The translations under genes were made by a program, and so were the position numbers. Below, one piece after another: positions 44,498 to 53,088 of a stretch of 64,000 nucleotides of DNA; positions within the stretch are counted from its first letter, which is position 1, and each line of letters starts with the position of its first letter. The DNA comes from Streptomyces erythrochromogenes (lineage in GTDB: Bacteria > Actinomycetota > Actinomycetes > Streptomycetales > Streptomycetaceae): assembly GCF_036170895.1 (NCBI RefSeq), contig NZ_CP108036.1, positions 5,325,501 through 5,389,500 on the forward strand, in the 5' to 3' direction. A model generated the notes under the pieces. The model was not told where the DNA came from. It made no database searches and worked only from the letters and a program-made list of their open reading frames with translations.

Positions 44498-44902
44498 CTA
44501 GCCCGCCGTGTTGATCATCGACGCCGCGGCGTACGTGAGGTACTTCCACAGCTGCGCCTCGTGCTCCGGCGCCAGGCCCAGCTCGTCCAGCGCCACCCGC
44601 ATGTGCTTCAGCCAGGCGTCGTGGGCCGCCGAGTCCACCTGGAACGGCGCGTGCCGCATTCGCAGGCGCGGGTGGCCGCGGTGCTGGCTGTACGTGGTCG
44701 GACCGCCCCAGTACTGCATCAGGAACAGGGCGAACCGCTCCTCGGCCGGACCGAGATCCTCCTCCGGGTACATCGGGCGCAGCAGCGGGTCCTCCGCGAC
44801 CCCTTGGTAGAAGCGCCGCACCAGGCGACGGAAGGTGTCCTCGCCGCCCACCTGCTCGTAGAAGGTCTGCTCCTGAAGGCCGCCCCGCGGAATCTCATTC
44901 AC
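44498..44902 (-). CDS. glbO: Group II truncated haemoglobin (trHbO)
   Basis: A 134-residue haem protein. Proximal F8 His is His84 (RMRHAPFQV). B10 Tyr is Tyr32, CD1 Tyr is Tyr45 and G8 Trp is Trp97, all in the register expected from mycobacterial trHbO. These residues form the distal pocket of group II truncated globins, which bind O2 tightly and may detoxify NO or peroxides or feed respiration. The globin stands alone; its start ATG at 44902 is 83 bp from the divergent methyltransferase. Confidence 0.95.
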   Translation of the reverse strand: MNEIPRGGLQEQTFYEQVGGEDTFRRLVRRFYQGVAEDPLLRPMYPEEDLGPAEERFALFLMQYWGGPTTYSQHRGHPRLRMRHAPFQVDSAAHDAWLKHMRVALDELGLAPEHEAQLWKYLTYAAASMINTAG

Positions 44903-44985
44903 CCGACCATCGTCTCAGACGCCCGGTACCGCCCGGGGGCGCCTTCGCGCTCGCACGTCAGGGCCGGGCGCAGGACAGTGGAGGA

Positions 44986-45975
44986 ATGGGCGCACACACC
45001 GCACGGACCGAGACGCGGGATCTGCGGGAGACCGCGCACGCCGCCCAGGTGCGGGAGCTGACAGCGGCCGGCGTACTGGACGACCCGCGCTGGCGGGCGG
45101 CGTTCGCGGCCGTCCCCCGGCACGTCTTCGTCCCCTACTTCTGGACCGAGCGCGGCGCCGGCCAGGAACGGCTCTGGGCCGAGGACCCCGACCCGCAGGT
45201 ACGGGCCCGCTGGCTGCGCGGCGTGTACGTCGACGCCCCGCTGGCGACCCGGCTGCGCGACGGCCGGCTGGTCTCCTCCAGCAGCCAGCCGTCCCTGATG
45301 GCGAAGATGCTGGCCGCCCTCGACGTGCGCGACGGCGACGACGTCCTGGAGATCGGCGCGGGCACCGGCTACAACGCGGCCCTGCTCTGCCACCGCCTCG
45401 GCGACGAGCACGTCACCACCGTGGACCTGGACGAGGAGATCACCGAGTCCGCGCGGGCCCACCTGGCCCACCTCGGCCTCCACCCGACCGTGGTCACCGG
45501 CGACGGCGCCCGCGGCTGCCCCGCCCGGGCCCCCTTCGACCGGATCCTGGTGACCTGCACGCTCCCGCTGGTCCCGCACGCTTGGCTCGGCCAGTGCCGG
45601 CCGGGGGCGCGCATCCTGGCCCCGCTGTCGACCGGGCTGATCGCGCTCACGGTCCGGGACGCCGATTTCGCGGAGGGCCGCTTCCTGCACACCGCGGCCT
45701 ACTTCGTCCCGCTGCGCGGGGCCACCGCCGTACCGCCGCCCGACCGGATGGCGATGGTGCGCGGGCTCCCGTACGAGCTGGTGGAGAACGAGCGCTTCCA
45801 GTTCATGCTGGTGCTGACCGCCGGGGTGCTGACCCCCCGCGAGGCCCTGGACCTGTGGCGCAGCGAGGGCCGCCCGGCCCGCGAACGCTTCGGGGTCTCG
45901 GTCGGCCCCGAGGGCCAGTGGTCGTGGCTGGACGATCCCCAGGGGCCCTACGTATGGCCCCTGGGGGAGGCGTGA
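44986..45975 (+). CDS. Protein-L-isoaspartate O-methyltransferase-like SAM enzyme
   Basis: A 329-residue methyltransferase. SAM motif I is DDVLEIGAGTGYNAALLCHRLG, with VTTVDLDEEITESARAHLAHL as motif II; the PCMT fold signature VPRHVFVPYFW and SSSSQPSLMAKML is present. A C-terminal 100-residue extension beyond the PCMT core is typical of actinobacterial members used for repair of isoaspartyl residues or in RiPP and natural-product contexts. Its stop codon TGA abuts the TCA of the convergent FHA gene with no intervening base. Confidence 0.85.
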   Translation: MGAHTARTETRDLRETAHAAQVRELTAAGVLDDPRWRAAFAAVPRHVFVPYFWTERGAGQERLWAEDPDPQVRARWLRGVYVDAPLATRLRDGRLVSSSSQPSLMAKMLAALDVRDGDDVLEIGAGTGYNAALLCHRLGDEHVTTVDLDEEITESARAHLAHLGLHPTVVTGDGARGCPARAPFDRILVTCTLPLVPHAWLGQCRPGARILAPLSTGLIALTVRDADFAEGRFLHTAAYFVPLRGATAVPPPDRMAMVRGLPYELVENERFQFMLVLTAGVLTPREALDLWRSEGRPARERFGVSVGPEGQWSWLDDPQGPYVWPLGEA

Positions 45976-46977
45976 TCAGCCGCGCCGGATGGTGATGGTG
46001 GTCCAGGCACCCACGTGGACGCGGTCGCCGTCGGCGAGCGGGACCGGGACGTAGGGCTGGATCGGGTCCTCGCCGCCGTTGATGGTGGTGCCGTTGGTGG
46101 AGTTCTGGTCCACCACGGCCCAGCTCATGTCGGGCTGCTGCACCAGCACCGCGTGCTGGTGGGAGACGCCCGGGTCCTCCGGGGGCACCGACAGGTCGAT
46201 GTCGGGGGACTCGCCCGTGGAGGCGCGGCGGCGACCGATGGTGATCTGGCCACCGGACAGCGGGAGGTGCTGCTCCGGGGAGTACGCGGGCAGGTTGAGC
46301 CCGGTCGCCTCCGGTCCGCTGCGCTGCATCATCGCCATGAAGTACGAGCGGTCGGGGCCGATCGTCGCGCTCCAGGACCCGCCCTGGGGCGGGAGGGGCT
46401 GGTACGGCGGCGTCTGGGGCTGCTGCCGGTACTCCTGCTGGTACTCCCGCTGGTGCTGCGGCGGGGGCTGCTGCTGGTACTGGGGCTGCGGGGCCTGCTG
46501 GTACGCCTGCGGCGGCTCGTGCGAGGGAGGCGACAGCAGCCAGTCGTCCTCGCGCTGCAGCGGCTCGGCCGGGCGGTTGACCCGGGACGGCCGCGAGCCC
46601 TGGTACTCGAAGTGGTCCTGCGCGTACGTCCCCGCCGCGGGCACGGGCGGCGGGGGCGTGCTGCCTGGGCGGGGCCCGCCGGGGGCGCCCGTGCCGGGCC
46701 CCGGCGCAGCCGGGTCCGTGGCCGGCGGCGCGTACGCGGTCGCCGAACGGGTCAGGTAGTTGTACCGGCACTCCTCGCAGAACGGGGCCATGGCCTCGCG
46801 CGGGGTACGGCACTGCGGGCAGAGCTCTGCCTGGGCGGTCGGTTCACCGGCGGTCGGGGGGAAGCCGTAGCCGTAGGAAGGCACCGCGGGGGGTCCCTCC
46901 GGGGCACCCATGCGGTGGCCGCAGACCTCGCACCAGTCGTCGGAGGCGGACTGGTGCCCGTTCGGGCAGGTCGGCAT
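45976..46977 (-). CDS. FHA-domain protein with N-terminal zinc ribbons
   Basis: A 333-residue protein. The N-terminus has two zinc-ribbon pairs, PTCPNGHQSASDDWCEVCGH and ELCPQCRTPREAMAPFCEEC. A Pro/Gln-rich low-complexity linker (about 85-230) leads to a C-terminal FHA domain (about 252-333) with ITIGRRRASTGE, GVSHQHAVL and DQNSTNGTTING, the residues that bind phosphothreonine. It should read threonine phosphorylation by the upstream kinase. ATG 46977 has a G-rich box upstream; ATG 47010 lacks one. It is the last gene of the signalling operon. Confidence 0.88.
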   Translation of the reverse strand: MPTCPNGHQSASDDWCEVCGHRMGAPEGPPAVPSYGYGFPPTAGEPTAQAELCPQCRTPREAMAPFCEECRYNYLTRSATAYAPPATDPAAPGPGTGAPGGPRPGSTPPPPVPAAGTYAQDHFEYQGSRPSRVNRPAEPLQREDDWLLSPPSHEPPQAYQQAPQPQYQQQPPPQHQREYQQEYRQQPQTPPYQPLPPQGGSWSATIGPDRSYFMAMMQRSGPEATGLNLPAYSPEQHLPLSGGQITIGRRRASTGESPDIDLSVPPEDPGVSHQHAVLVQQPDMSWAVVDQNSTNGTTINGGEDPIQPYVPVPLADGDRVHVGAWTTITIRRG

Positions 46978-47022
46978 GGCGGCTCTTCCCCCTTCTTCTC
47001 CCTGCGTCATCGCGGGAGGCTC

Positions 47023-48348
47023 TCAGAACTTCTTCACTCGGACGGTCTGCGTCGAACGTGTTTCGAGAGTCATCTCGTCGGCGTCGGCAACCTTCGCTTT
47101 CAGCCGCACAGTACCCGCCACCGCGTCCACCACATCCACCACCTTCGACAGGAGTCGCGCCGTGTCGGCGTTCCCGGAGACGCTCGCCAGTTGTACGGCC
47201 CGTCCGAGTTTGGCCGTAGCACCATCGACATCGCCCATTTTGCGGGCTTCGAGGCCCTGTTGGATAGCCTGCGCCAGCTCCGCCTGCCCCGTGTAGTGGG
47301 CGACCTGCGGGTTGATGGCGGTGGACGCGGCCACGTCGTTCGTCCACACCGCGCGCACCAGGCCCTGGGCCAGGACGGCCTCGGGCTCGCCGCCCGTCGC
47401 GGGCCGCACCAGCGTGGCGCGGGAGGCGAGCATCTCCTGGCCGACGGCCGCACCGGGCACGCGCACGCACACGTGGTACTCGCGGGACTCGTCGCCCCAC
47501 GATCCGGTCGGATAGTCGCCCGCGCGCGGGCCCGAGTCGGTACGGCGGTCGGTCAGGTCCTGGACGGTCGGGGCGACCTGCTTGACGTACTGGATCTCCA
47601 CGCCGACCGGGGTCCACAGGCGCAGCGAGACGTCCGCGACCTCCTTGCCCATGACGTTCTCCATCATGCGGGTGAAGTCCTCGGTGAGGTGCGCCGGGTC
47701 GGCCACGATGTCGGCGGAGCCGAGCAGGGCGCTCGCGATGCCGGTGACCTCCTTCACCTCCCAGTCGGTGCCCACACCGCGGGCGTCGCAGGTGAAGCGG
47801 CCCGCGCAGGCGTCGAGGGCGGCGCGCAGGACGGCCGGCTCCTCGTGCTCGTTGCGTCCGTCGGTGAGCAGGATGCCGTGGCGGATGGCGGCGGTGGAGC
47901 CGCGCAGCAGGCCGTCGGCCAGGCGCAGCCAGGTGCCGATGGCGGTGCCGCCGCCGGCGCTGAGGCCGCGCAGGGCCTCCTTGGCCTGGGCGCGGGTGGC
48001 CGGGTCGGCGACGGCGAGGCGGCCCTGGCCGGGATAGACCTCCTTGGCCACGTGCGTACCGGCGATCACCGCGAAGGCGGTGCCGTCCCGCAGGGTGTCG
48101 ACGGCCGCGGCCGTGGCCTCGCGGGCGCCGCGCATCTTCTCCGCCGGGTACTCCATGGAACCGGAGCAGTCGACCATGATCACGACGGCTGCCGTGCCGT
48201 CGGCGGGCTTCCCGCGGGTGACGCTGCCGCCGCCGGTGGCGGTGACGGTGACGATGGCGTGGACGTCCCGCCCGCCTTCGGGAAGGAACTCGTTCTGGTA
48301 CACGTCCACGCTGAAGCGCGGTGCGCTCGGCTTGGCGAAATTCGCCAT
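47023..48348 (-). CDS. von Willebrand factor A domain protein
   Basis: A 441-residue soluble protein. A VWA domain (about 50-230) has the MIDAS motif DCSGSM at residues 60-65, with the further metal-site elements GGGTAIG and LLTDGRNEHEE. The C-terminal 200 residues are a separate beta/helical region ending in KMGDVDGATAKLGRAVQLAS (TPR-like). It lies 33 bp from the PP2C gene. VWA proteins in kinase/phosphatase clusters (the TerY-P triads) are thought to assemble metal-dependent complexes; here the same set is present. Confidence 0.88.
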   Translation of the reverse strand: MANFAKPSAPRFSVDVYQNEFLPEGGRDVHAIVTVTATGGGSVTRGKPADGTAAVVIMVDCSGSMEYPAEKMRGAREATAAAVDTLRDGTAFAVIAGTHVAKEVYPGQGRLAVADPATRAQAKEALRGLSAGGGTAIGTWLRLADGLLRGSTAAIRHGILLTDGRNEHEEPAVLRAALDACAGRFTCDARGVGTDWEVKEVTGIASALLGSADIVADPAHLTEDFTRMMENVMGKEVADVSLRLWTPVGVEIQYVKQVAPTVQDLTDRRTDSGPRAGDYPTGSWGDESREYHVCVRVPGAAVGQEMLASRATLVRPATGGEPEAVLAQGLVRAVWTNDVAASTAINPQVAHYTGQAELAQAIQQGLEARKMGDVDGATAKLGRAVQLASVSGNADTARLLSKVVDVVDAVAGTVRLKAKVADADEMTLETRSTQTVRVKKF

Positions 48349-48381
48349 CGGCTGGACTCCTAGAGGGCTCGGGCAGGCGGG

Positions 48382-49977
48382 TCAGACCTGCGGGCGCGCT
48401 TCCACTTCCGGTTTCGGTGCTGCTGCCGGGCCGGGCCCCGCGGCCGCTCCCGGTTCCCCTTCGGGCTGCGTGGCGAACGGCACGACGGCCACGGTGATGT
48501 TGTCGTGGCCGCCGCCGTCGAGGGCGTGCCCCACGAGCACCTGCGCGCTGTGCAGCGGGCGGACCGCCGCGTCGACGGGCAGCACCTGGGCCATCTCCCG
48601 CGCGGACTCCGCGTAGTTCCACAGTCCGTCGGTGCAGACCACCACCACGCCGGGGTGGTCCGGCTTGAAGATCGCGGTGTGCGGTTCGAGTTCGTAGGCG
48701 TCGGCGCCCAGCCAGCCGGTGATGGCGTGCGCGCGGACGTCCGCGTAGGCCTCGGCCTCGCCCATCAGGCCTGCGGCGACCATCTGGGCGGCCCACGAGT
48801 CGTCCTCGGTGAGGCGGCGGGGCAGTGCGGCGCGGTCGTCGGGCACCCAGTAGGCGCGGCTGTCGCCCACCCAGCCGATGGTCAGCAGGCCGCCGCTGAC
48901 GACGGCGCCGACCAGGGTGCAGGCGGGCGCGTTCTGCGCGCCGGGGACCTCCGGGGCCAGGGCGTTGACCGCCGCGGCGGCGGCCAGGATCGCCTCGTGC
49001 ATGGCCTCCTGGGGGTGCGCGCCGCGGGGGAGGGCCTCCAGCAGGGCCTCGTTCGCGGCGCCGGCCGCGGCTGCGGACGCCTCGTCGGGGCGGCTCGCGG
49101 AGGAGACCCCGTCGCACACGATGGCCACGGTCGCGGCCGAACCGTCGGGCAGGGCGGTGGCCGACACGGCGAACGAGTCCTCGTTGCGGTGGTGGCGCAG
49201 CCCCCGGTCGCTGACGGCCGCGACGCTGCCCAGCTCCTCCTCGACGTGGTCGCGCTCCCGGGGCTGGGCGTGCCCGCAGTGCTCGCAGTACCCGTCGGTG
49301 TCGACGTGCCCGGCCCGGCAGGCCACGCAGGTCTTCCCGCCTGGCGCGGCGCCGGACGGGGGCGCGCTGTCGTAGGTGTCCCCGTACGGGTTCTCCGCGC
49401 CCCAGGGTGCTTCCTCGGGGGGCGGGCCGGGGTCGCCGCCGGGGCGGTCGTGGCGGGTCTCGGGGCCGTCGGCCGGATCCGGCCGGCCCTGGCGGGCGGG
49501 GCCGGCCGCGCCCCAGGAGGTCCCCTCCGGGGGCGTGCCGGTGCTGTACGGGTTCTCGTGGCCCTGGCCCGGGTACGAGGCTCCGGCCGGGTCCGGCCGA
49601 GGCTCCGGTTCCGGCTCCGGCTGTTGCTGCGCCGGGGCGGCCCAGTCGGCCGGGTCCCCCACCAGGGTCGGCGCGGCCGCGGCCACGCTGCCCCAGCCGG
49701 GGGCGGGTTCGCCGGCGCCGGGGGAGCCGTGCGAGCCGGCCGGGGCCGGGATCCCGTAGCCGCCCGCGGGGGCGGCCTGGGCCGGCGCGGCGACGGCGGC
49801 CGGGGGCGCGGGGGCGGCCGGCGCGGGTGGCGCCGGTGGGATGGGGACGGTCGGGTGGTCCGTGGACGAGGCCGCGGGAGAAGGGGTCAGGGCATAGCCG
49901 CAGAGACCGCAGAAACGGTCACCCTCTTCGAGGGGTTCCGCGCAGCTGGGGCAGCCCGACAGCCGATGCATCGACAT
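48382..49977 (-). CDS. PP2C-family Ser/Thr phosphatase with zinc ribbons
   Basis: A 531-residue protein. Two zinc ribbons, CPSCAEPLEEGDRFCGLCG at the N-terminus and CVACRAGHVDTDGYCEHCG near residue 220, flank a disordered Pro/Gly-rich linker. The C-terminal PP2C domain (about 250-500) has SDRGLRHHRNEDS, IVCDGVSS, WVGDSRAYWV, VCTDGLWN and GGHDNITV, so the metal-binding Asp set is complete. It is expected to oppose the PknG-like kinase encoded just upstream, 3 bp from its stop codon. Confidence 0.9.
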   Translation of the reverse strand: MSMHRLSGCPSCAEPLEEGDRFCGLCGYALTPSPAASSTDHPTVPIPPAPPAPAAPAPPAAVAAPAQAAPAGGYGIPAPAGSHGSPGAGEPAPGWGSVAAAAPTLVGDPADWAAPAQQQPEPEPEPRPDPAGASYPGQGHENPYSTGTPPEGTSWGAAGPARQGRPDPADGPETRHDRPGGDPGPPPEEAPWGAENPYGDTYDSAPPSGAAPGGKTCVACRAGHVDTDGYCEHCGHAQPRERDHVEEELGSVAAVSDRGLRHHRNEDSFAVSATALPDGSAATVAIVCDGVSSASRPDEASAAAAGAANEALLEALPRGAHPQEAMHEAILAAAAAVNALAPEVPGAQNAPACTLVGAVVSGGLLTIGWVGDSRAYWVPDDRAALPRRLTEDDSWAAQMVAAGLMGEAEAYADVRAHAITGWLGADAYELEPHTAIFKPDHPGVVVVCTDGLWNYAESAREMAQVLPVDAAVRPLHSAQVLVGHALDGGGHDNITVAVVPFATQPEGEPGAAAGPGPAAAPKPEVEARPQV

Positions 49978-49980
49978 CAA

Positions 49981-52900
49981 TCACACCCACGTCCGGGGAC
50001 GGAAACGGTTGGCCCGTTCCACCAGTTCGATCCTCTCCTCGCCACGCCGTGCCAGCCGTGCGAGGACGCGGTACGAGCGCTCCAGTCCGAAGCGCAGGCC
50101 CCGCTCGTCCAGTTGACTGCCGAGCAGCGAGGTCCGGCCGGGGTCGGCACCCCGGCTACCCGACAGTACCCAGTCCAGGGCCGAGCCCAGAACCTCCGTC
50201 GCCAGCAACTCCTGCCGTTCCGGGTCCAGCCCGAACCTCCGCAGGGCCTCCACCTGGTCGGCGGCGGCCGAAAGATCGGCCAGCAGCGGCTCGTCCGGTG
50301 ACCGGTCGCGCAGACGTGCGCGTACGGCCGCCACCCGCGCGGCGGTGTAGTGGATGGACGCCTCCGGCACGGATTCCAGCGTGCGGACGGCTCCGTCCCG
50401 GTCGCCGGCGGCCAGTTGGACCCGGGCGAGTCCGAACGCCGCGCTGACGAATCCCGGGTCGGTGATCCAGACCAGGCGGTAGTACTCGGCGGCGTTGTCC
50501 AGCTGGCCGAGCACCTCCGCGCACAGTCCGAGGGCCAGCTTCGGCGCGGGCTCGCCCGGGAAGGCGTCGTAGATCGCGTCGAAGGACAGCGCCGCTATCT
50601 CGTCGTCGCCGGTGGCGAGCGAGGCGATGCCCCGGGCCCACACGACCCGCCAGTCGTCCGGGTGGCGGCCCTCCAGCTCGGCCAGCGCGTCCCCGGCCGC
50701 GGACAGTTCGCCGAGCTCCAGCCGGGCGCGCAGCTCCCGCAGCCGCAACTCGGCCGAGTCGGCGGGCGCCGAGGCCAGCGCGCCCAGCAGATCGCCGGGC
50801 GCGGAGGCCAGCAGACCGGTCAGGAAACCGGCGTTGGGGTCGGCGGCGTCCACCAGCGGCACGGGCAGCGCCAGTGCGCTGTCGCGGGCGTCGAGCGTGG
50901 TGGCGGGGCGGCTGCCTCCGGCGGGCGGCGCGGTCAGGGGCGCGGGGCCCCCAGCGGTCGCGGGAGCCTGCCGTGCCCGGGGCACGGCCGCCGCGGCCAC
51001 ATGCGTGGCGGTGGTCCCGAGCGCGGCCCCGCCCGGGTCTGAGCCGGGCAGGCTGCCTCCGCCGAAGGCGGGCGGGTTCCCCGCGCCGGGCGCGGCGGTT
51101 CCCGCCGAAGCGGCTGCGCCGCTGGGCGCGGCCTGCCAGGTACCCGGCGCGCCGGGGGCCGCTGCGGGCAGGCCCACGCCGCCGGGCGGGGTGCCGGCGC
51201 CGAGCCGGGTCGGATGTGCCGGTGCGGCTGCGCCGCCGGGCGGGGTGCCCGGGCCGAATGAGGCCGGGTTCGCCGTGCCCGGCGCGGTGCCTGCGCCGCT
51301 GGGCGCGGGGTGCCGGGTACCCGGCGTGGCGGCGGGGGCGGACCCGGGAAGGCCGGCGCCCGCGGGCACGGGCGTGCCGCCCGGCGGGGTGCTGGCGTGG
51401 GACTGGGCGAAGCCCTGCGGGGCCGATGTGCCGGCGGCCGTGGCCGCGGCCGAAATCCCGGGTCTGCCCGTCGCCGAAGCCGTCGGCAGGGCCGGGCCGC
51501 GGCCCAGGCGGCTCCGCAGGCCGCCGCCCCGGCGGGGCGCGACCGGGCGGTCGCCCAGGCGGGAGACGACCGTGTCCGCCGTGTCCGTGCCGGTGAACAG
51601 CCGGGTGTCCGGCACCCGCAGCTCCGGGCCGAAGAGGGTGGACAGCTGCGGCCGCGGCATGCCCGTCTGCAGCGCGACCACCTCCCGCAGCACACCGGTC
51701 AGCTGGTCGGCCATCTCCTGCGCGGAGGCGAACCGCCGCCCCGGGTCCGGGTCGGTCGCCCGAACGAGCAGCCGGTAGAAGGACTCGTACCGCCGGAACA
51801 CCTCGATGTGCTCCGGGTCCGGCAGCGAATCCGCGAACACATTGGTGTAGCCCTGGAAGTCGAAGGTCAGGACGGCCAGCGTGCGCGCCACCGTGTACAG
51901 GTCGGAGGCGACCGACGGCCCCAGCTCCGCGACCTCCGGGGCCTGGTAGCCCACCGTGCCGTAGATGGCCGACTCCTCGTCGTCCATCCGCCGCACCGCG
52001 CCCATGTCGATCAGCTTCAGCTGGTCCTGCTGCTGGATCGCGTTGTCGACCTTGAAGTCGCAGTACAGAAGGTTTCTGCTGTGCAGGTGGCCGAGCGCCT
52101 CCAGCGCTTCGATGCCGTACGCGCACGCCTGTTCCACCGGCAGCGGGTCGCGCCGCCCGTCGGGTCGGCGCCGCTCGTTCGCGATCTCCTTCAACGACTT
52201 GCCGCCGACGTACTCCATGACGATGTACCCGTCCAGCGAACCGGTCCGCTGGTCCAGGTGCTCCACGAAGTTGTAGATCCGCACGATGTTGGAGTGCTCG
52301 ATCTCCGCGAGGAAGCGCCGCTCCGAGATCGCGGCCTCCATCGCGTCCTGGTCGCCGGTGTCGAGGAGGCCCTTGAGGACCACCCACCGGTCCGCGACCG
52401 CCCGGTCCACCGCCAGGTACACCCAGCCGAGGCCGCCGTGCGCGAGGCAGCCCGCCACCTCGTACTGGCCGCGCACCACTTCACCGGCGCGCAGCTTGGG
52501 CACGAAGGAGTACGGGTGCCCGCACTTGGTGCAGAAGCCCTCCGTCCGGCCCGGCCGGTCCCCGCGGGCCCGGCCCACCGGGGCGCCGCAGTCCGAACGC
52601 GAGCAGAACCGCTTGCGCTCGGGCACCTCCGGGTTCTCCAGGACCGCAGTCGAGGGGTCGGGGCGCGGTACCTCCGGAACGCTGACCAGGCCGGCACCCA
52701 GCCGGCTGCGCCCCGAGGAGGAGGCGGGCGAGCCCGAGCTGCGCACCGAGACCGAGCGGGTGGACGCCTGCCCCGTCAGGGACCGCGACAGCCGCCCGGA
52801 CACCGAGCGGCGGGAGGAGGAGGACCGGGAGGACCGGGCCGAGGCCGAGGAGCGCGCCGAACCGTGGGACCCCTGTGACCCGTGCGATCCCCGGGACCCG

Positions 52901-53088
52901 CCGGAGCCCAGGGAGCCGCGGGCCGCGCTCGTCATCCCCGTCGGCGGGGACACCAGCTCCTCCGCGCCCGCCGCGACCGAGCCGACCGGCGCCAGGCCGC
53001 AGGTGTCGCAGTACAGCTCGCCGCCGCCCATGTCCTCGTACGTCCCCGGGCAGCCGGGGCGAACGCACGCTGCTCCGCTCAGGCTCAT
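49981..53088 (-). CDS. pknG: PknG-like serine/threonine protein kinase
   Basis: A 1035-residue soluble kinase. Its N-terminus has CVRPGCPGTYEDMGGGELYC and a second zinc-ribbon/rubredoxin-like pair, RFCSRSDCGAP with GFCTKCGHPY. The kinase domain (about 230-500) has WVVLKGLLD (ATP Lys), HSRNLLYCDFKVDN (catalytic Asp344, in place of HRD) and LIDMGAVRRMDD for DFG. A 200-residue Gly/Pro/Ala linker leads to TPR repeats that complete the mycobacterial PknG order (rubredoxin - kinase - TPR). Mycobacterial PknG phosphorylates GarA to control glutamate metabolism. It overlaps the upstream gene in ATGA. Confidence 0.92.
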   Translation of the reverse strand: MSLSGAACVRPGCPGTYEDMGGGELYCDTCGLAPVGSVAAGAEELVSPPTGMTSAARGSLGSGGSRGSHGSQGSHGSARSSASARSSRSSSSRRSVSGRLSRSLTGQASTRSVSVRSSGSPASSSGRSRLGAGLVSVPEVPRPDPSTAVLENPEVPERKRFCSRSDCGAPVGRARGDRPGRTEGFCTKCGHPYSFVPKLRAGEVVRGQYEVAGCLAHGGLGWVYLAVDRAVADRWVVLKGLLDTGDQDAMEAAISERRFLAEIEHSNIVRIYNFVEHLDQRTGSLDGYIVMEYVGGKSLKEIANERRRPDGRRDPLPVEQACAYGIEALEALGHLHSRNLLYCDFKVDNAIQQQDQLKLIDMGAVRRMDDEESAIYGTVGYQAPEVAELGPSVASDLYTVARTLAVLTFDFQGYTNVFADSLPDPEHIEVFRRYESFYRLLVRATDPDPGRRFASAQEMADQLTGVLREVVALQTGMPRPQLSTLFGPELRVPDTRLFTGTDTADTVVSRLGDRPVAPRRGGGLRSRLGRGPALPTASATGRPGISAAATAAGTSAPQGFAQSHASTPPGGTPVPAGAGLPGSAPAATPGTRHPAPSGAGTAPGTANPASFGPGTPPGGAAAPAHPTRLGAGTPPGGVGLPAAAPGAPGTWQAAPSGAAASAGTAAPGAGNPPAFGGGSLPGSDPGGAALGTTATHVAAAAVPRARQAPATAGGPAPLTAPPAGGSRPATTLDARDSALALPVPLVDAADPNAGFLTGLLASAPGDLLGALASAPADSAELRLRELRARLELGELSAAGDALAELEGRHPDDWRVVWARGIASLATGDDEIAALSFDAIYDAFPGEPAPKLALGLCAEVLGQLDNAAEYYRLVWITDPGFVSAAFGLARVQLAAGDRDGAVRTLESVPEASIHYTAARVAAVRARLRDRSPDEPLLADLSAAADQVEALRRFGLDPERQELLATEVLGSALDWVLSGSRGADPGRTSLLGSQLDERGLRFGLERSYRVLARLARRGEERIELVERANRFRPRTWV

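Noticed and set aside
46980..49110. Long open frames opposite the VWA and PP2C genes, including one of 782 codons on the plus strand
   Set aside because: They are arginine, glycine, valine or alanine-rich shadows produced by high GC; the minus-strand frames carry the clear VWA and PP2C motifs.
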